A stretch of DNA of 22,832 nucleotides from CAZVAR01 sp964625225 (GCA_964625225.1 CAZVAR010000052.1:1-22832); one strand, 5' to 3'. Positions 7,265-14,819 are shown, counted from the first letter of the stretch. The notes: generated by a model from the sequence alone, not told the origin. A program made the numbers and translations.

Positions 7265-7474
7265 ATGTCGCTGACGTCGGTCGTGCGATTGGTCGGTATG
7301 GTCGTGGGCGTTTCGGCATTGCTGCTCGGCGCCGGCATCGGCAGTGCGAGCAATGAGCCGGCGGTGATGCCGGCCAAGGTCAGTGCCCAGTGGGATCCCT
7401 GGGATGGACGGCTTTGTCCGCGCGAGGTCGGGTACGGCAAGTTCGACCAGCCGATCACGCTGCAGGATATCTGA
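7265..7474 (+). CDS. Small hypothetical exported peptide
   Basis: This 69-residue open frame starts with ATG behind GGAAGGGG (7251-7258) at suitable spacing. Residues 1-28 resemble a signal peptide: an arginine at position 8, a hydrophobic core VVGVSALLLGAGIG, then SASN as a possible signal peptidase I site. The mature part would be about 40 residues, with one cysteine and the stretch WDPWDGRLCPREVGYGKF. I do not recognise a family. It stands alone between the hydrolase and a 434-base gene-free stretch. An upstream ATG at 7223 would add 14 residues but would move the hydrophobic segment inwards. The signal-like start and ribosome binding site favour a real gene; its shortness argues for caution. 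Confidence 0.5.
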   Translation: MSLTSVVRLVGMVVGVSALLLGAGIGSASNEPAVMPAKVSAQWDPWDGRLCPREVGYGKFDQPITLQDI

Positions 7475-7908
7475 GGCCGGGACCGCAGACCGTTTCGCCG
7501 TGGTCGGCACCGGATGATCGGGACACTTCGCGGCTGATCTGCATTTGCGCAGCAGAACGGCCGGCACGCGCGGGTCAAAGAACGCCACCCCTGCTCGGAC
7601 CGGCTATCGACGGCTTGGTCCCGCCGAGGACGGGACATGGCCTACCCGGTACGCCAGACGGCGATGGGCTGCGCCGTCCCGCTCACCGATCGCTTCTGCG
7701 AGAGGGCGGAACCCGATGCCGCCGGTCGGAGAGCCGGGCAGGGTTGGTCGGGCTCCCGGCAGATGTCGATGCGGGAATCTTCGGAGATTGCCGCCTACCG
7801 GACGATCGATCCTTGCGATTGTCGACAGGATCCACTGACGACCGGCGACGCACGGCGGAACCTCCTCCGGAGATGTCCGGCCGCGCGTGAACCGGACGAG
7901 CGCGGGCG
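7475..7908. other. Gene-free stretch of 434 bases
   Basis: Several open frames cross this stretch on both strands, but none has a ribosome binding site or protein-like composition, and they are rich in Arg, Pro and Gly as expected of shadow frames in GC-rich DNA. I see a 5-bp hairpin AATCT-TCGG-AGATT (7776-7789) and the stem at 7875-7897. No gene remnant, repeat or RNA gene could be recognised. Confidence 0.55.
7875..7897 (-). terminator. Candidate hairpin after the racemase-family gene
   Basis: GTCCGG (7875-7880) pairs with CCGGAC (7892-7897) over 6 bp with an 11-base loop, 12 bases beyond the stop of the - strand gene. It has no T-run on either strand, so it is only a weak terminator candidate. 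Confidence 0.3.
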
Positions 7909-9075
7909 TCACCCGACCCGATATTTTGCCACGAAATCCTCGTCGATCGTGACGCCCAGTCCCGGCCGGTCGGGAATCTCCACATAGCCGTCCACGACCG
8001 GAAATTTCTCGACGGCCAGCTCGTGCAGCATCGGGTTGGCGCCGAGGCTGTACTCCAGGATGAAGCCGCTCGACGCGACCGCGGCGACGTGCAGGCCGGA
8101 AGCGAAGGTCAGCGCACCGCCCCAAAGATGCGGCGCAAAACGCAATTGGTGCGCGCTCGCCAGAGCCTCGATCCGCATCGCCTCGGTGATGCCGCCGGCG
8201 ATGGAAAGGTCCGGCTGCAACACGTCGGCCGCGCGCAGCTCGATCAGATCGCGGAAGTCGAAGCGGGTGAACTCGCTCTCGCCGCTGGCGATCGGGATGT
8301 CGGTTGAGGCCCGGACCTCCGCCTGACCACGCTTATCGTCCGCCGTGACCGGCTCTTCGAGCCACGCGACATTGCAGTCGGCGACCTGCCGGCAGAATCG
8401 CTTGGCCTCGGTGACGGTCCAGGTGCCGTGGGCGTCGCACATGATGTCGATGTCCGGCCCCAGCCCCTCGCGCGCCGCATGCACCCGCGCGACCGAATGC
8501 GCCAGCGTGCCGTCGCCGGAGCCGACCCGCATCTTGACGGCCTTGAAATTGCCGCGGTCGATGAAGCTGCGCAGCTCGTCGGCGATGCGGTCCGCCGGCG
8601 CCCAGCCGCCCGAGGCATAGGCCGGCATCTTCGTGTGCCGTCTTCCCCCGAGCAGGCGCCACACCGGCGCGTTCAGCGATTTGCCGAGAATATCCCACAG
8701 CGCCATGTCGACGCCGCTGATCGCGGAAACGGTCAGGCCACGGCGGCCCAGGATCGGAAAGACGTGGCCGCGGTCGAGCGCGAAATGGGCGCGGCTGCCG
8801 TTGTACATGACGTCCCACAGCCGGGACACGTCACGCGCATCCTGTCCGACCAGCAGCGGCGCCAGCTCCTTCTCGATGCAGGTGACCAGGGAGGCATTGG
8901 TCCCGGCGCTTCCGACGGCGGCCTTCGACTCGCCCCATCCGATCAGCCCGCCTTCCGTCTCGACGCGGACGAGCGTCGAGTCGAACGAGGTGGTACGGCC
9001 GAAATCGCTGGTGTGCTGCTTCTCCGGCGGGATCGGAACATGCAGCCAGGTGGCGGTGACGGACCGGATCTTCAT
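7909..9075 (-). CDS. Mandelate racemase/muconate lactonizing enzyme family protein (enolase superfamily)
   Basis: The 388-residue enzyme should abstract a proton alpha to a carboxylate, using Mg2+; most relatives dehydrate or racemise acid sugars. The capping domain (about 1-125) precedes a barrel with K181-M-R183, metal ligands D214 (in DIMCDAHG), E240 (in WLEEP) and E266 (in SGESE), and the Asp289/His316 pair in LQPDLSIAGG and FAPHLWGG. This is the layout of the mandelate-racemase subgroup, so acid-sugar dehydration is the first guess. ATG 9075 is preceded by AAGGAGGAA at good spacing; upstream codons in frame look non-coding. It is divergent from two class II aldolase-like genes across a 168-base control region, which suggests a shared pathway. 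Exact substrate cannot be read from the sequence. Confidence 0.92.
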   Translation of the reverse strand: MKIRSVTATWLHVPIPPEKQHTSDFGRTTSFDSTLVRVETEGGLIGWGESKAAVGSAGTNASLVTCIEKELAPLLVGQDARDVSRLWDVMYNGSRAHFALDRGHVFPILGRRGLTVSAISGVDMALWDILGKSLNAPVWRLLGGRRHTKMPAYASGGWAPADRIADELRSFIDRGNFKAVKMRVGSGDGTLAHSVARVHAAREGLGPDIDIMCDAHGTWTVTEAKRFCRQVADCNVAWLEEPVTADDKRGQAEVRASTDIPIASGESEFTRFDFRDLIELRAADVLQPDLSIAGGITEAMRIEALASAHQLRFAPHLWGGALTFASGLHVAAVASSGFILEYSLGANPMLHELAVEKFPVVDGYVEIPDRPGLGVTIDEDFVAKYRVG

Positions 9076-9190
9076 GCTTTTCCTCCTTCGGGGCGCTGGT
9101 CCTCGGACCCGCTCCCTTCTCGCGATTGCGTGACGGCAAGGCACGGACCTGAAGGACCATGCTCCCATACGACCGCCTTCTGGCGCGCCG

Positions 9191-9224
9191 GCGATGTGCG
9201 GGCCTATACTTCCGCCGACATCGC
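9191..9224. promoter_or_regulatory. Inverted repeat around a -10-like box in the divergent control region
   Basis: GCGATGT (9191-9197) and ACATCGC (9218-9224) form a 7-bp inverted repeat with 20 bases between. A -10-like TATACT (9205-9210) sits in the centre, and the aldolase ATG follows at 9244 behind GGAGG (9234-9238). This arrangement suits an operator of a regulator controlling the catabolic genes. No good -35 was found, and no regulator gene is adjacent. Confidence 0.4.
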
Positions 9225-9243
9225 CATTCGCACGGAGGCTCCT

Positions 9244-10017
9244 ATGGCCGTTGCCGCCCTGTCAACCGCAGGCCGCGCGGTGCGCGACCGGGTCAGCCCC
9301 GAGGAGTGGGAGACGCGGGTCAACCTCGCCGCACTCTACCGTCTCGTCGCGAAGCACGGCATGACCGACCTCACTGCGACGCACATCTCGGCGCGGATTC
9401 CCGGAACCGAGAACCAGTTCCTCCTGAACCCGCTCGGGCTGCTGTTCAGCCAGGTGACGGCCTCGAACCTGGTCAAGATCGACCTGGAGGGCAACATCCT
9501 GGACGGCGACTATCCGATCAACGCCGCGGGCTACACGATCCACTCCGCCGTCCATGCGGCGCGGCACGACGTGGATTGCGTCGCCCATACCCACACGCCG
9601 GCCGGCATGGCGGTATCGGCATTGCCGGAAGGGCTGCTCCCGCTGACGCAGCAATCGATGCGGTTCTACGGGCGCACCGCCTATCATCGCTATGAGGGCA
9701 TCGCCCTCGACCTCGACGAACGCGAGCGGCTGGTGCGCGACCTCGGCGACGCCAGCGTGATGATGCTGCAGAATCACGGTGTGCTCGTCTGCGGCCGCTC
9801 GATCCGGCATGCCTGGGTGCTTCTGTATCGGCTGGAGAAGGTCTGCAAGGCGCAGCTCGCGGCCATGGCGAGCGGCGGCACGATGATCTTGCCCTCCAAG
9901 GAGACCTGCGAGAAGGCCTATCACCAGTTCGAGTCCGGGGACCGCACCTACCGGCAGGATGGCTGGGAATCGCAGCTCCGCCTGCTCGACCGCATCGATT
10001 CCTCCTGGCGCCACTGA
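9244..10017 (+). CDS. Class II aldolase/adducin family protein, first of a tandem pair
   Basis: The 257-residue protein has the AraD/FucA-like fold and likely binds Zn2+ through H115 and H117 (in AHTHTPAG) and H178 (in LQNHGVLVCG). Other family markers are LAALYRLVAKHGMTDL and ATHISARIPG. In L-fuculose-phosphate aldolase the catalytic base is Glu73 of SSEWRFH. The aligned segment here is AAGYTIH, with Gly96 at that position, so normal retro-aldol chemistry by that residue is doubtful. This is common in adducin-like members, whose reactions are mostly unknown. ATG 9244 has GGAGG five bases ahead (9234-9238). The next gene, 17 bases downstream, is a close paralogue, roughly 60% identical by eye; the pair may form a heteromer. 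It is divergent from the racemase-family gene. Confidence 0.92.
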   Translation: MAVAALSTAGRAVRDRVSPEEWETRVNLAALYRLVAKHGMTDLTATHISARIPGTENQFLLNPLGLLFSQVTASNLVKIDLEGNILDGDYPINAAGYTIHSAVHAARHDVDCVAHTHTPAGMAVSALPEGLLPLTQQSMRFYGRTAYHRYEGIALDLDERERLVRDLGDASVMMLQNHGVLVCGRSIRHAWVLLYRLEKVCKAQLAAMASGGTMILPSKETCEKAYHQFESGDRTYRQDGWESQLRLLDRIDSSWRH

Positions 10018-10034
10018 GGACGGGAGACACGAAC

Positions 10035-10829
10035 ATGGCCCAGACCGCCTGTCTGCTCGAAATGCCGTCCCTCCGTGAAAAGGTGAGCCCGGAGGAATGG
10101 CAGATGCGCGTCGATCTCGCCGCGCTCTACCGGCTGGTCGCAAAACACGACATGACCGACCTGGCCGCGACGCATATTTCCGCGCGCGTGCCGGGACCGG
10201 AAGACCATTTCCTGATCAACCCCTACGGGCTCATGTTCGAGGAGGTTACGGCCTCCAGCCTAGTGAAGGTCGATATGGACGGGAACAAGGTCATGGAGAC
10301 GGATTTCCCGGTGAACCCCGCCGGCTTCACGATCCATTCGGCCGTGCATATGGCACGGCCGGACGTGGCCTGCGTCGCCCATACCCACACGGTCGCCGGC
10401 ATGGCGGTGGCATCGCTGCAGGAGGGACTGCTGCCGCTCAGCCAGACCGCTTTGATGTTCTACAACCGGATCGGCTATCACGACTGGGAGGGCATCGCGA
10501 CCAATCTCGACGAACGCGAGCGGCTGGTGCGCGACCTCGGCCAACACTATGCCTGCATCCTGCGCAACCACGGCTTGCTGGCTTGCGGCCGCAGCGTGAT
10601 GCATGCATGGACCGTCCTGTATTATCTGGAGAAAGCCTGCCAGTCGCAGCTCGCCGCGATGGCGGCCGCGCACGGCGCCGGTCAAGAGCTGCATCTGCCG
10701 CCGCCGGAAGTATGCAAGCGCACGGCGCGGCAGTTCGACGAGGCCCGCGAACGCCTGGCCGGCGCCAACCGGGACTGGCCTACCTTCCTGGCCGAGCTCG
10801 ACCGGGAGGACCCGTCCTACCGGAACTGA
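10035..10829 (+). CDS. Class II aldolase/adducin family protein, second of a tandem pair
   Basis: This 264-residue paralogue of the preceding gene shares its landmarks: SPEEW, LAALYRLVAKHDMTDLAATHISAR, LDERERLVRDLG, and zinc ligands H116, H118 (AHTHTVAG) and H179 (LRNHGLLACG). It too has glycine (G97, in PAGFTIH) at the position of the FucA catalytic glutamate. The two proteins differ most near the N-terminus, in the segment around residue 150 and in the C-terminal 50 residues, so duplication was followed by divergence rather than being recent. The start is supported by GGGAGA (10022-10027), seven bases before the ATG. It is the last gene of the + strand cluster and faces the convergent alcohol dehydrogenase gene 75 bases away. 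A decarboxylase, epimerase or hydrolase role is as possible as an aldolase. Confidence 0.92.
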   Translation: MAQTACLLEMPSLREKVSPEEWQMRVDLAALYRLVAKHDMTDLAATHISARVPGPEDHFLINPYGLMFEEVTASSLVKVDMDGNKVMETDFPVNPAGFTIHSAVHMARPDVACVAHTHTVAGMAVASLQEGLLPLSQTALMFYNRIGYHDWEGIATNLDERERLVRDLGQHYACILRNHGLLACGRSVMHAWTVLYYLEKACQSQLAAMAAAHGAGQELHLPPPEVCKRTARQFDEARERLAGANRDWPTFLAELDREDPSYRN

Positions 10830-10904
10830 GTCCTTCGCACCCGGCCGGGGGTACCTTTCCGGATCATGTTCCGGCGACGCGCGGCGGGTGGCGTTCTCGA
10901 AGCG

Positions 10905-11954
10905 TCAGGTCACGAACACACCCTTGCCGGTCGTCTGCGTGTCGAACAGCCGATAGGCTTCTTCCGCCTGGTCGAGCCGCCAGCGGTCCGTGAACAGCCG
11001 GTCGACGTCGATCCCGCGTTCGGCAATGAAGCGGGCGCAGTCGGCTTGGCCGACCGTCGAGAATGTCCAGGAGGCGACCAGCGTAAGCTGCCGGCGGAGC
11101 AGGTCCCGGCTCACGTCCAGCGTCACCTCGCCGCCCTCGCCGACGAAGCAGACCGTGCCCCAGGCTCGGGTGGCGCGGACCGCGGCCGCCCGCGCTTCGG
11201 CTGCGCCCGAGCAGTCGAGTGCCTTCTCCGCCAGTTCGCCGCGCGTCAGCTCGCGGATCGCGGCGACCGGATCGTCCGCTCCGGGATCGATCACGGCATC
11301 CGCGCCGAACCCGGTGGCCAGGGCCCGGCGCTCTGCGCTCGGATCGATGGCGATCACGCGGGCGCCCATCGCGGCGGCGAGCTGTGTCGCCGACAGGCCG
11401 ACCGGCCCCTGCCCGAAGATGGCGATCGTGTCGTAGCCGGACAGCGCCAGCCGCCGCAGGGCGCCGAAGGCCGTCCCGGTCCCGCAGGAGATCGCCGCGC
11501 CGGTCTCGAACGAAAGCGCGTCCGGCAGCGGCACCAGCGTGCTTGCCGGCGCCAGCATGTATTCGGCGTGTGCCCCGTGCCCGGTGGCTCCGTAGACGAT
11601 GCTGCCCTCGCGACACATTTGCGACCAGCCGGTGCGGCAATGGGCGCAGGTACCGCAGCCCTTGTAGTGATGGATCATCACCCGATCACCCGGGCGCGCT
11701 TGTCGTTCGTCGATCCCGGGGCCGACGGCCGCGACGACGCCGCATGGCTCGTGCCCGGCGATGACCGGGCCGTCGAGCGTGCCTAGCCCGAGTGCGGCCG
11801 CACCGCTGCCCTTCGGAGCACGGTAGAACTTCAGGTCGCTCCCGCACATGCCCGAAGCCTTGACTTCGATGACGACCTCGCCGGGGCCGGGTGTCGGGTC
11901 GGGGAAGTCCTGGAGGGCGAGCTCGCGCCCGCCGAGAAAAACCACGCCGCGCAT
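10905..11954 (-). CDS. Zinc-dependent alcohol dehydrogenase (medium-chain, GroES-like)
   Basis: The 349-residue oxidoreductase should oxidise a secondary alcohol or polyol with a nicotinamide cofactor. Catalytic zinc ligands C37 (GMCGSD) and H68-E69 (AGHEPCG) are present, as are the four structural zinc cysteines C100, C103, C106 and C114. The Rossmann motif GQGPVG (181-186) is followed by D204 at the end of the second strand, which favours NAD+ over NADP+. ATG 11954 was chosen because GGGAGGAG lies just ahead and the protein then begins with the family-like MRGVVFLGGRELAL; the longer open frame upstream is non-coding in character. It converges on the class II aldolase pair and may act in the same pathway. 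Sorbitol or threonine dehydrogenase-like relatives are the nearest general types. Confidence 0.92.
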   Translation of the reverse strand: MRGVVFLGGRELALQDFPDPTPGPGEVVIEVKASGMCGSDLKFYRAPKGSGAAALGLGTLDGPVIAGHEPCGVVAAVGPGIDERQARPGDRVMIHHYKGCGTCAHCRTGWSQMCREGSIVYGATGHGAHAEYMLAPASTLVPLPDALSFETGAAISCGTGTAFGALRRLALSGYDTIAIFGQGPVGLSATQLAAAMGARVIAIDPSAERRALATGFGADAVIDPGADDPVAAIRELTRGELAEKALDCSGAAEARAAAVRATRAWGTVCFVGEGGEVTLDVSRDLLRRQLTLVASWTFSTVGQADCARFIAERGIDVDRLFTDRWRLDQAEEAYRLFDTQTTGKGVFVT

Positions 11955-12195
11955 GCGCTCCTCCCATCTTGTTCTTGGCGGCCGCGTCGGCCCACCCCGC
12001 AGCTTAGCCCGGACGGCGGCCCCGCTCACCAAATCTTTGCGAGGGACGGTGCCTGAACAGGACGATCCCCCTGCGATACGGCAAAGGCGTGACGCCGGCT
12101 CCGCTGAAAGGGCAAGGTCCTTTCCTTTTGATCGTTCGTTCACGCTGCCGTGATGTGCTACCGTCGGGTCGGATCGAGTCTTTCCAACGACGGTC

Positions 12196-13458
12196 ATGGC
12201 GCGTCGGGGGCGTGACTATAGGTTGGATGTCGTCCGTGGCCTGTGCCTTTGGGTGATGTTCGCCGATCATTTGTGGGACACGGCACGAGCCTCCGGTGCC
12301 CTGTCCAGCAGGTTCTTCATACCGACGTTCCGCGACATCGGCCTCGTGACGGCCATGGAGCTGTTCGTCTTCCTCTCCGGCTACGTGTTCGGCCTGGTCT
12401 ACTCCAACATTCTGGACGCGAAGGGCTACCGGGCCTGCCAGGCTCGGGCCCTGCGACGGGCGCGAGAGATCTATGTCTGGAATCTGGTGGCCCTGGCGGC
12501 GGTGGTCGGGATCGCGGGGCTGATGCCGCTGCCGCCGCAGCTCGGAGAAGTTACGCGTCTTACGGCCCTGCTCGCCGACCCGGCACGGCTCTGGGCGTTC
12601 TTGGCGATGCTGTACGGGCCGCTCTACACAACGATCCTGTTCAAGTTCGTCATCCTGATCGCGGCGATGCCGATGCTCCTCCTGCTGTATCGGCGTCGGC
12701 CGGGACTCGCCTTCGCTCTCTCGACCGCCCTTTACGTCGTCGCCCAACTCGCCCCGACGTTCCGCATCCCGCACCCGTCCTGGGAGGCGAACATCCTGGC
12801 GCAGCAATATCTGTTCTTCCTCGCACTGGTCATGGGCCGCGAGGATCTGCTGCGCAATTTCCGTCTGCCCTGGCGCAGCCCCTGGGTGGTGGGACTGCTG
12901 TCGGTTCTGGCAATCGTCGGAATTCTCGTCGTCGTCAGCCGCTTCCACCGGCACTTCGGCATCGTGCCGCCGCACATTCCGCTCGCCGGGCGCGACAATC
13001 TGCAGCCGATTCGGCTCGTTTATTTCTTTCTGTTCACGGCGGTCCTGTTGTCCCTGTTCCCGACCGGCGATGCCGCGCGCCGCAAGCCGTGGCTGCGGCC
13101 GCTCACGGTTTGCGGCGCGCATTCGCTGGAGGTGTTCTGCATCGGCGTGGCGCTGACCTATGCCGGCTGCGTCTCCATGGCGCAGTTTCCCGACGGTTTT
13201 TCGAGCTACCTCGCGCATACCGCAGCGGGACTGGCGCTGATGTGGGCCGGGGCGGTCCTGCTCGATCGTCGTCGGCGGGCCGGGGTCGCAACCGGGCCGG
13301 TCGCGGCCATCCCGTGGGCCGAGCACGCCTGGCTTGGCCCGAGGCGGCCCGCAGGACTTTGGCAGTGGTTTCTGGTGCGGCACCGGTTTCTGCGCGCGCC
13401 GTTCTACGATGCGACGGGGCGCTTCGCCTGGAGGGCCAGGCCGCGATTGGCAGGGTAG
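12196..13458 (+). CDS. OpgC-like integral membrane acyltransferase
   Basis: The 420-residue membrane protein resembles OpgC, which succinylates osmoregulated periplasmic glucans, transferring the acyl group across the inner membrane. The family start is clear: RDYRLDVVRGLCLWVMFADHLWD, then the FIPTF and AMELFVFLSGYVFG segments. About ten hydrophobic helices follow to about residue 365, and the C-terminal 55 residues are hydrophilic. ATG 12196 has no strong ribosome binding site. A TCACG-CTGC-CGTGA hairpin (12140-12153) lies in its leader. No opgGH genes are in the window, so the glucan substrate is inferred from the family only. The gene is followed after five bases by a small zinc-ribbon protein, probably cotranslated. 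Confidence 0.85.
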   Translation: MARRGRDYRLDVVRGLCLWVMFADHLWDTARASGALSSRFFIPTFRDIGLVTAMELFVFLSGYVFGLVYSNILDAKGYRACQARALRRAREIYVWNLVALAAVVGIAGLMPLPPQLGEVTRLTALLADPARLWAFLAMLYGPLYTTILFKFVILIAAMPMLLLLYRRRPGLAFALSTALYVVAQLAPTFRIPHPSWEANILAQQYLFFLALVMGREDLLRNFRLPWRSPWVVGLLSVLAIVGILVVVSRFHRHFGIVPPHIPLAGRDNLQPIRLVYFFLFTAVLLSLFPTGDAARRKPWLRPLTVCGAHSLEVFCIGVALTYAGCVSMAQFPDGFSSYLAHTAAGLALMWAGAVLLDRRRRAGVATGPVAAIPWAEHAWLGPRRPAGLWQWFLVRHRFLRAPFYDATGRFAWRARPRLAG

Positions 13459-13463
13459 GGAAT

Positions 13464-13769
13464 ATGAGCGGTATCGGACTTCACGAGATTCACCGCTTTC
13501 TTGAGCATCACGGCGGCCGCCTGCGCTGCCCCTTGTGCGGCTGCGACACGTTCGACTTCGCCTCGCAAGCGGATCAGCCGATCGCGCTGCTCTACGAGAA
13601 TTCCGGCCGTTCCTGGTTCGGGCCACCCGGCTATCTGCGGGTTTTCGCGCTGTCCTGCAGTTCTTGCAGCTACGTCGTCACCCTGAAGCTCGAGGCCATC
13701 GAGGCCTGGATGGCGGAGCAGGCGGCGGTCACCGAGGGGCCGCAGCCGCCGCCGGCCGGCGGCGGCTGA
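13464..13769 (+). CDS. Small two-CxxC zinc-ribbon protein of unknown function
   Basis: The 101-residue protein has two CxxC pairs, RCPLCGCDTF near residue 20 and LSCSSCSYV near residue 70, which together would hold one zinc ion. The part between them (IALLYENSGRSWFGPPGYLRVFAL) looks like the insert of a zinc ribbon. The end is Pro/Gly rich. It starts five bases after the OpgC-like stop, with gtaggg as the ribosome binding site, so it is very likely coupled to it. I know the general type as conserved hypothetical proteins in proteobacteria but cannot name a function. A GC-rich hairpin ends the unit 10 bases downstream. Confidence 0.8.
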   Translation: MSGIGLHEIHRFLEHHGGRLRCPLCGCDTFDFASQADQPIALLYENSGRSWFGPPGYLRVFALSCSSCSYVVTLKLEAIEAWMAEQAAVTEGPQPPPAGGG

Positions 13770-13778
13770 CACCGGGCG

Positions 13779-13799
13779 GTCGGCCTGCCGGAGGCCGAC
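13779..13799. terminator. Bidirectional terminator-like hairpin between convergent genes
   Basis: GTCGGCCT-GCCGG-AGGCCGAC is a perfect 8-bp stem with a 5-base loop. It lies between the stop of the zinc-ribbon gene (+) and the stop of the propeller gene (-), where a shared terminator is expected. There is no T-run. Confidence 0.6.
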
Positions 13800-13816
13800 A
13801 TGCCGACGCACCGGGC

Positions 13817-14785
13817 TCATCCGGGCTGCCAGAGCATCGAGCGGACTTCCCCGAATTCGCGCTTCAGTTTGGTCCAACTCTCGCCGCCATCGGTGCTGCG
13901 GAAGAGTTGCCCGAGATTGGTGACGGTGAAGATCAGATCGGGGTTCGCCGGATGCGTCGCAACGCACCAAGGGGTGCTGTTGAGTTCACCCGGCAGGCCG
14001 ACATCGCTCCAAGTCCGCCCATAGTCGCGGCTGCGCAGCAGTCGGCCGGTGGAGCCCGGCGGGCCGTTACCGTTGGTCAGAAACACGGTGCCGCGGCAGT
14101 CGGGGCGCGGCACGATCGTGCGGGTATATTGCCACGGCGAGTCGAGCGGCTCCATCTGCCAGGTCCTGCCGTCGTCCTCGCTGCGATGCAGGCCTTTATT
14201 GGTTGCAGCGAAGATGCTGACCTTGCTCCCGTTGGGGACCACGGCGAGCCCGTGCACATCATCGGAAACCAGGCCGTCGGCGAACCGGGTCCAGGTATCG
14301 CCGCCGTCGTCGCTGCGCCAGACCGCGTCTATCTCGACCCCGGCCCAGATTCGGTTCGGCACGATGGGGTCGAACAGAACCTGGGTCACGCGCGGGCGGT
14401 GGACAAAGATGCAGCGGTCCGCCAAGCGCGCATCGAGCTGTTGCCAGCTCCTGCCCCCGTCCCGGCTGCGAAAGAGGTGCGCGGGCTGCGTGCCGGCAAG
14501 CATCAGGTCGGGGTCGTGCGGCGACTGCGCCAGCGCCCAGACGCATAGCCCGTCCATCGGTGACGGCAGATGGGTCCAGCGCTCGGTCGCGAAATCCCAT
14601 CGATAAATTCCCTCGTCGGTGCCGGCGAACAGTTCGCCGGGACGGTCCGGGTGGCCCGAGAGTGCCCATACGCGTGATTCCAGGTAAAGGCCGGATTCGC
14701 TATACGGCCTGGTCCAGGTCTCGCCGAGGTCCTTGCTGAACCAGACCGACAGGCCGGCCGTGCCGACGCAAAGATTGACCGACAT
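13817..14785 (-). CDS. Asp-box (BNR) beta-propeller protein, sialidase-like fold, function unknown
   Basis: The 322-residue protein is built of repeats with Asp-boxes (SxDxGxTW type): SKDLGETW (17-24), SRDGGRSW (107-114), SDDGGDTW (158-165), SEDDGRTW (202-209), SRDYGRTW (252-259) and STDGGESW (297-304). A degenerate repeat without the box lies near 60-72, which suggests a seven-bladed propeller. Such proteins are often named exo-alpha-sialidase, but I see no arginine triad or other proof of sialidase chemistry. There is no signal peptide: the first Asp-box begins at residue 17, so a cytoplasmic place is likely. The ATG at 14785 is supported by GGAGGA at good spacing. It stands alone, between two hairpins (13779-13799 and 14820-14840). 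Confidence 0.85.
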   Translation of the reverse strand: MSVNLCVGTAGLSVWFSKDLGETWTRPYSESGLYLESRVWALSGHPDRPGELFAGTDEGIYRWDFATERWTHLPSPMDGLCVWALAQSPHDPDLMLAGTQPAHLFRSRDGGRSWQQLDARLADRCIFVHRPRVTQVLFDPIVPNRIWAGVEIDAVWRSDDGGDTWTRFADGLVSDDVHGLAVVPNGSKVSIFAATNKGLHRSEDDGRTWQMEPLDSPWQYTRTIVPRPDCRGTVFLTNGNGPPGSTGRLLRSRDYGRTWSDVGLPGELNSTPWCVATHPANPDLIFTVTNLGQLFRSTDGGESWTKLKREFGEVRSMLWQPG

Positions 14786-14819
14786 GGCGTTCCTCCGGAT
14801 ACGCATTCCTCGTACCGCA

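Noticed and set aside
8428..9243. Open + strand frame extending upstream of the first class II aldolase gene
   Set aside because: It lies opposite the racemase-family gene, and the aldolase start at 9244 has a GGAGG at correct spacing.
10859..10874. CCGGA-TCATGT-TCCGG between the second aldolase-like gene and the dehydrogenase
   Set aside because: The place suits a shared terminator, but a 5-bp stem is common by chance here.
12086..12153. Small palindromes GGCGT-G-ACGCC and TCACG-CTGC-CGTGA before the OpgC-like gene
   Set aside because: They are short and unrelated to each other; without conservation data they are no more than chance dyads.
12004..13626. 540-codon open frame on the - strand opposite the OpgC-like gene
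   Set aside because: The composition is highly charged and Gln/Arg rich with no motifs, while the + strand encodes a clear membrane protein.
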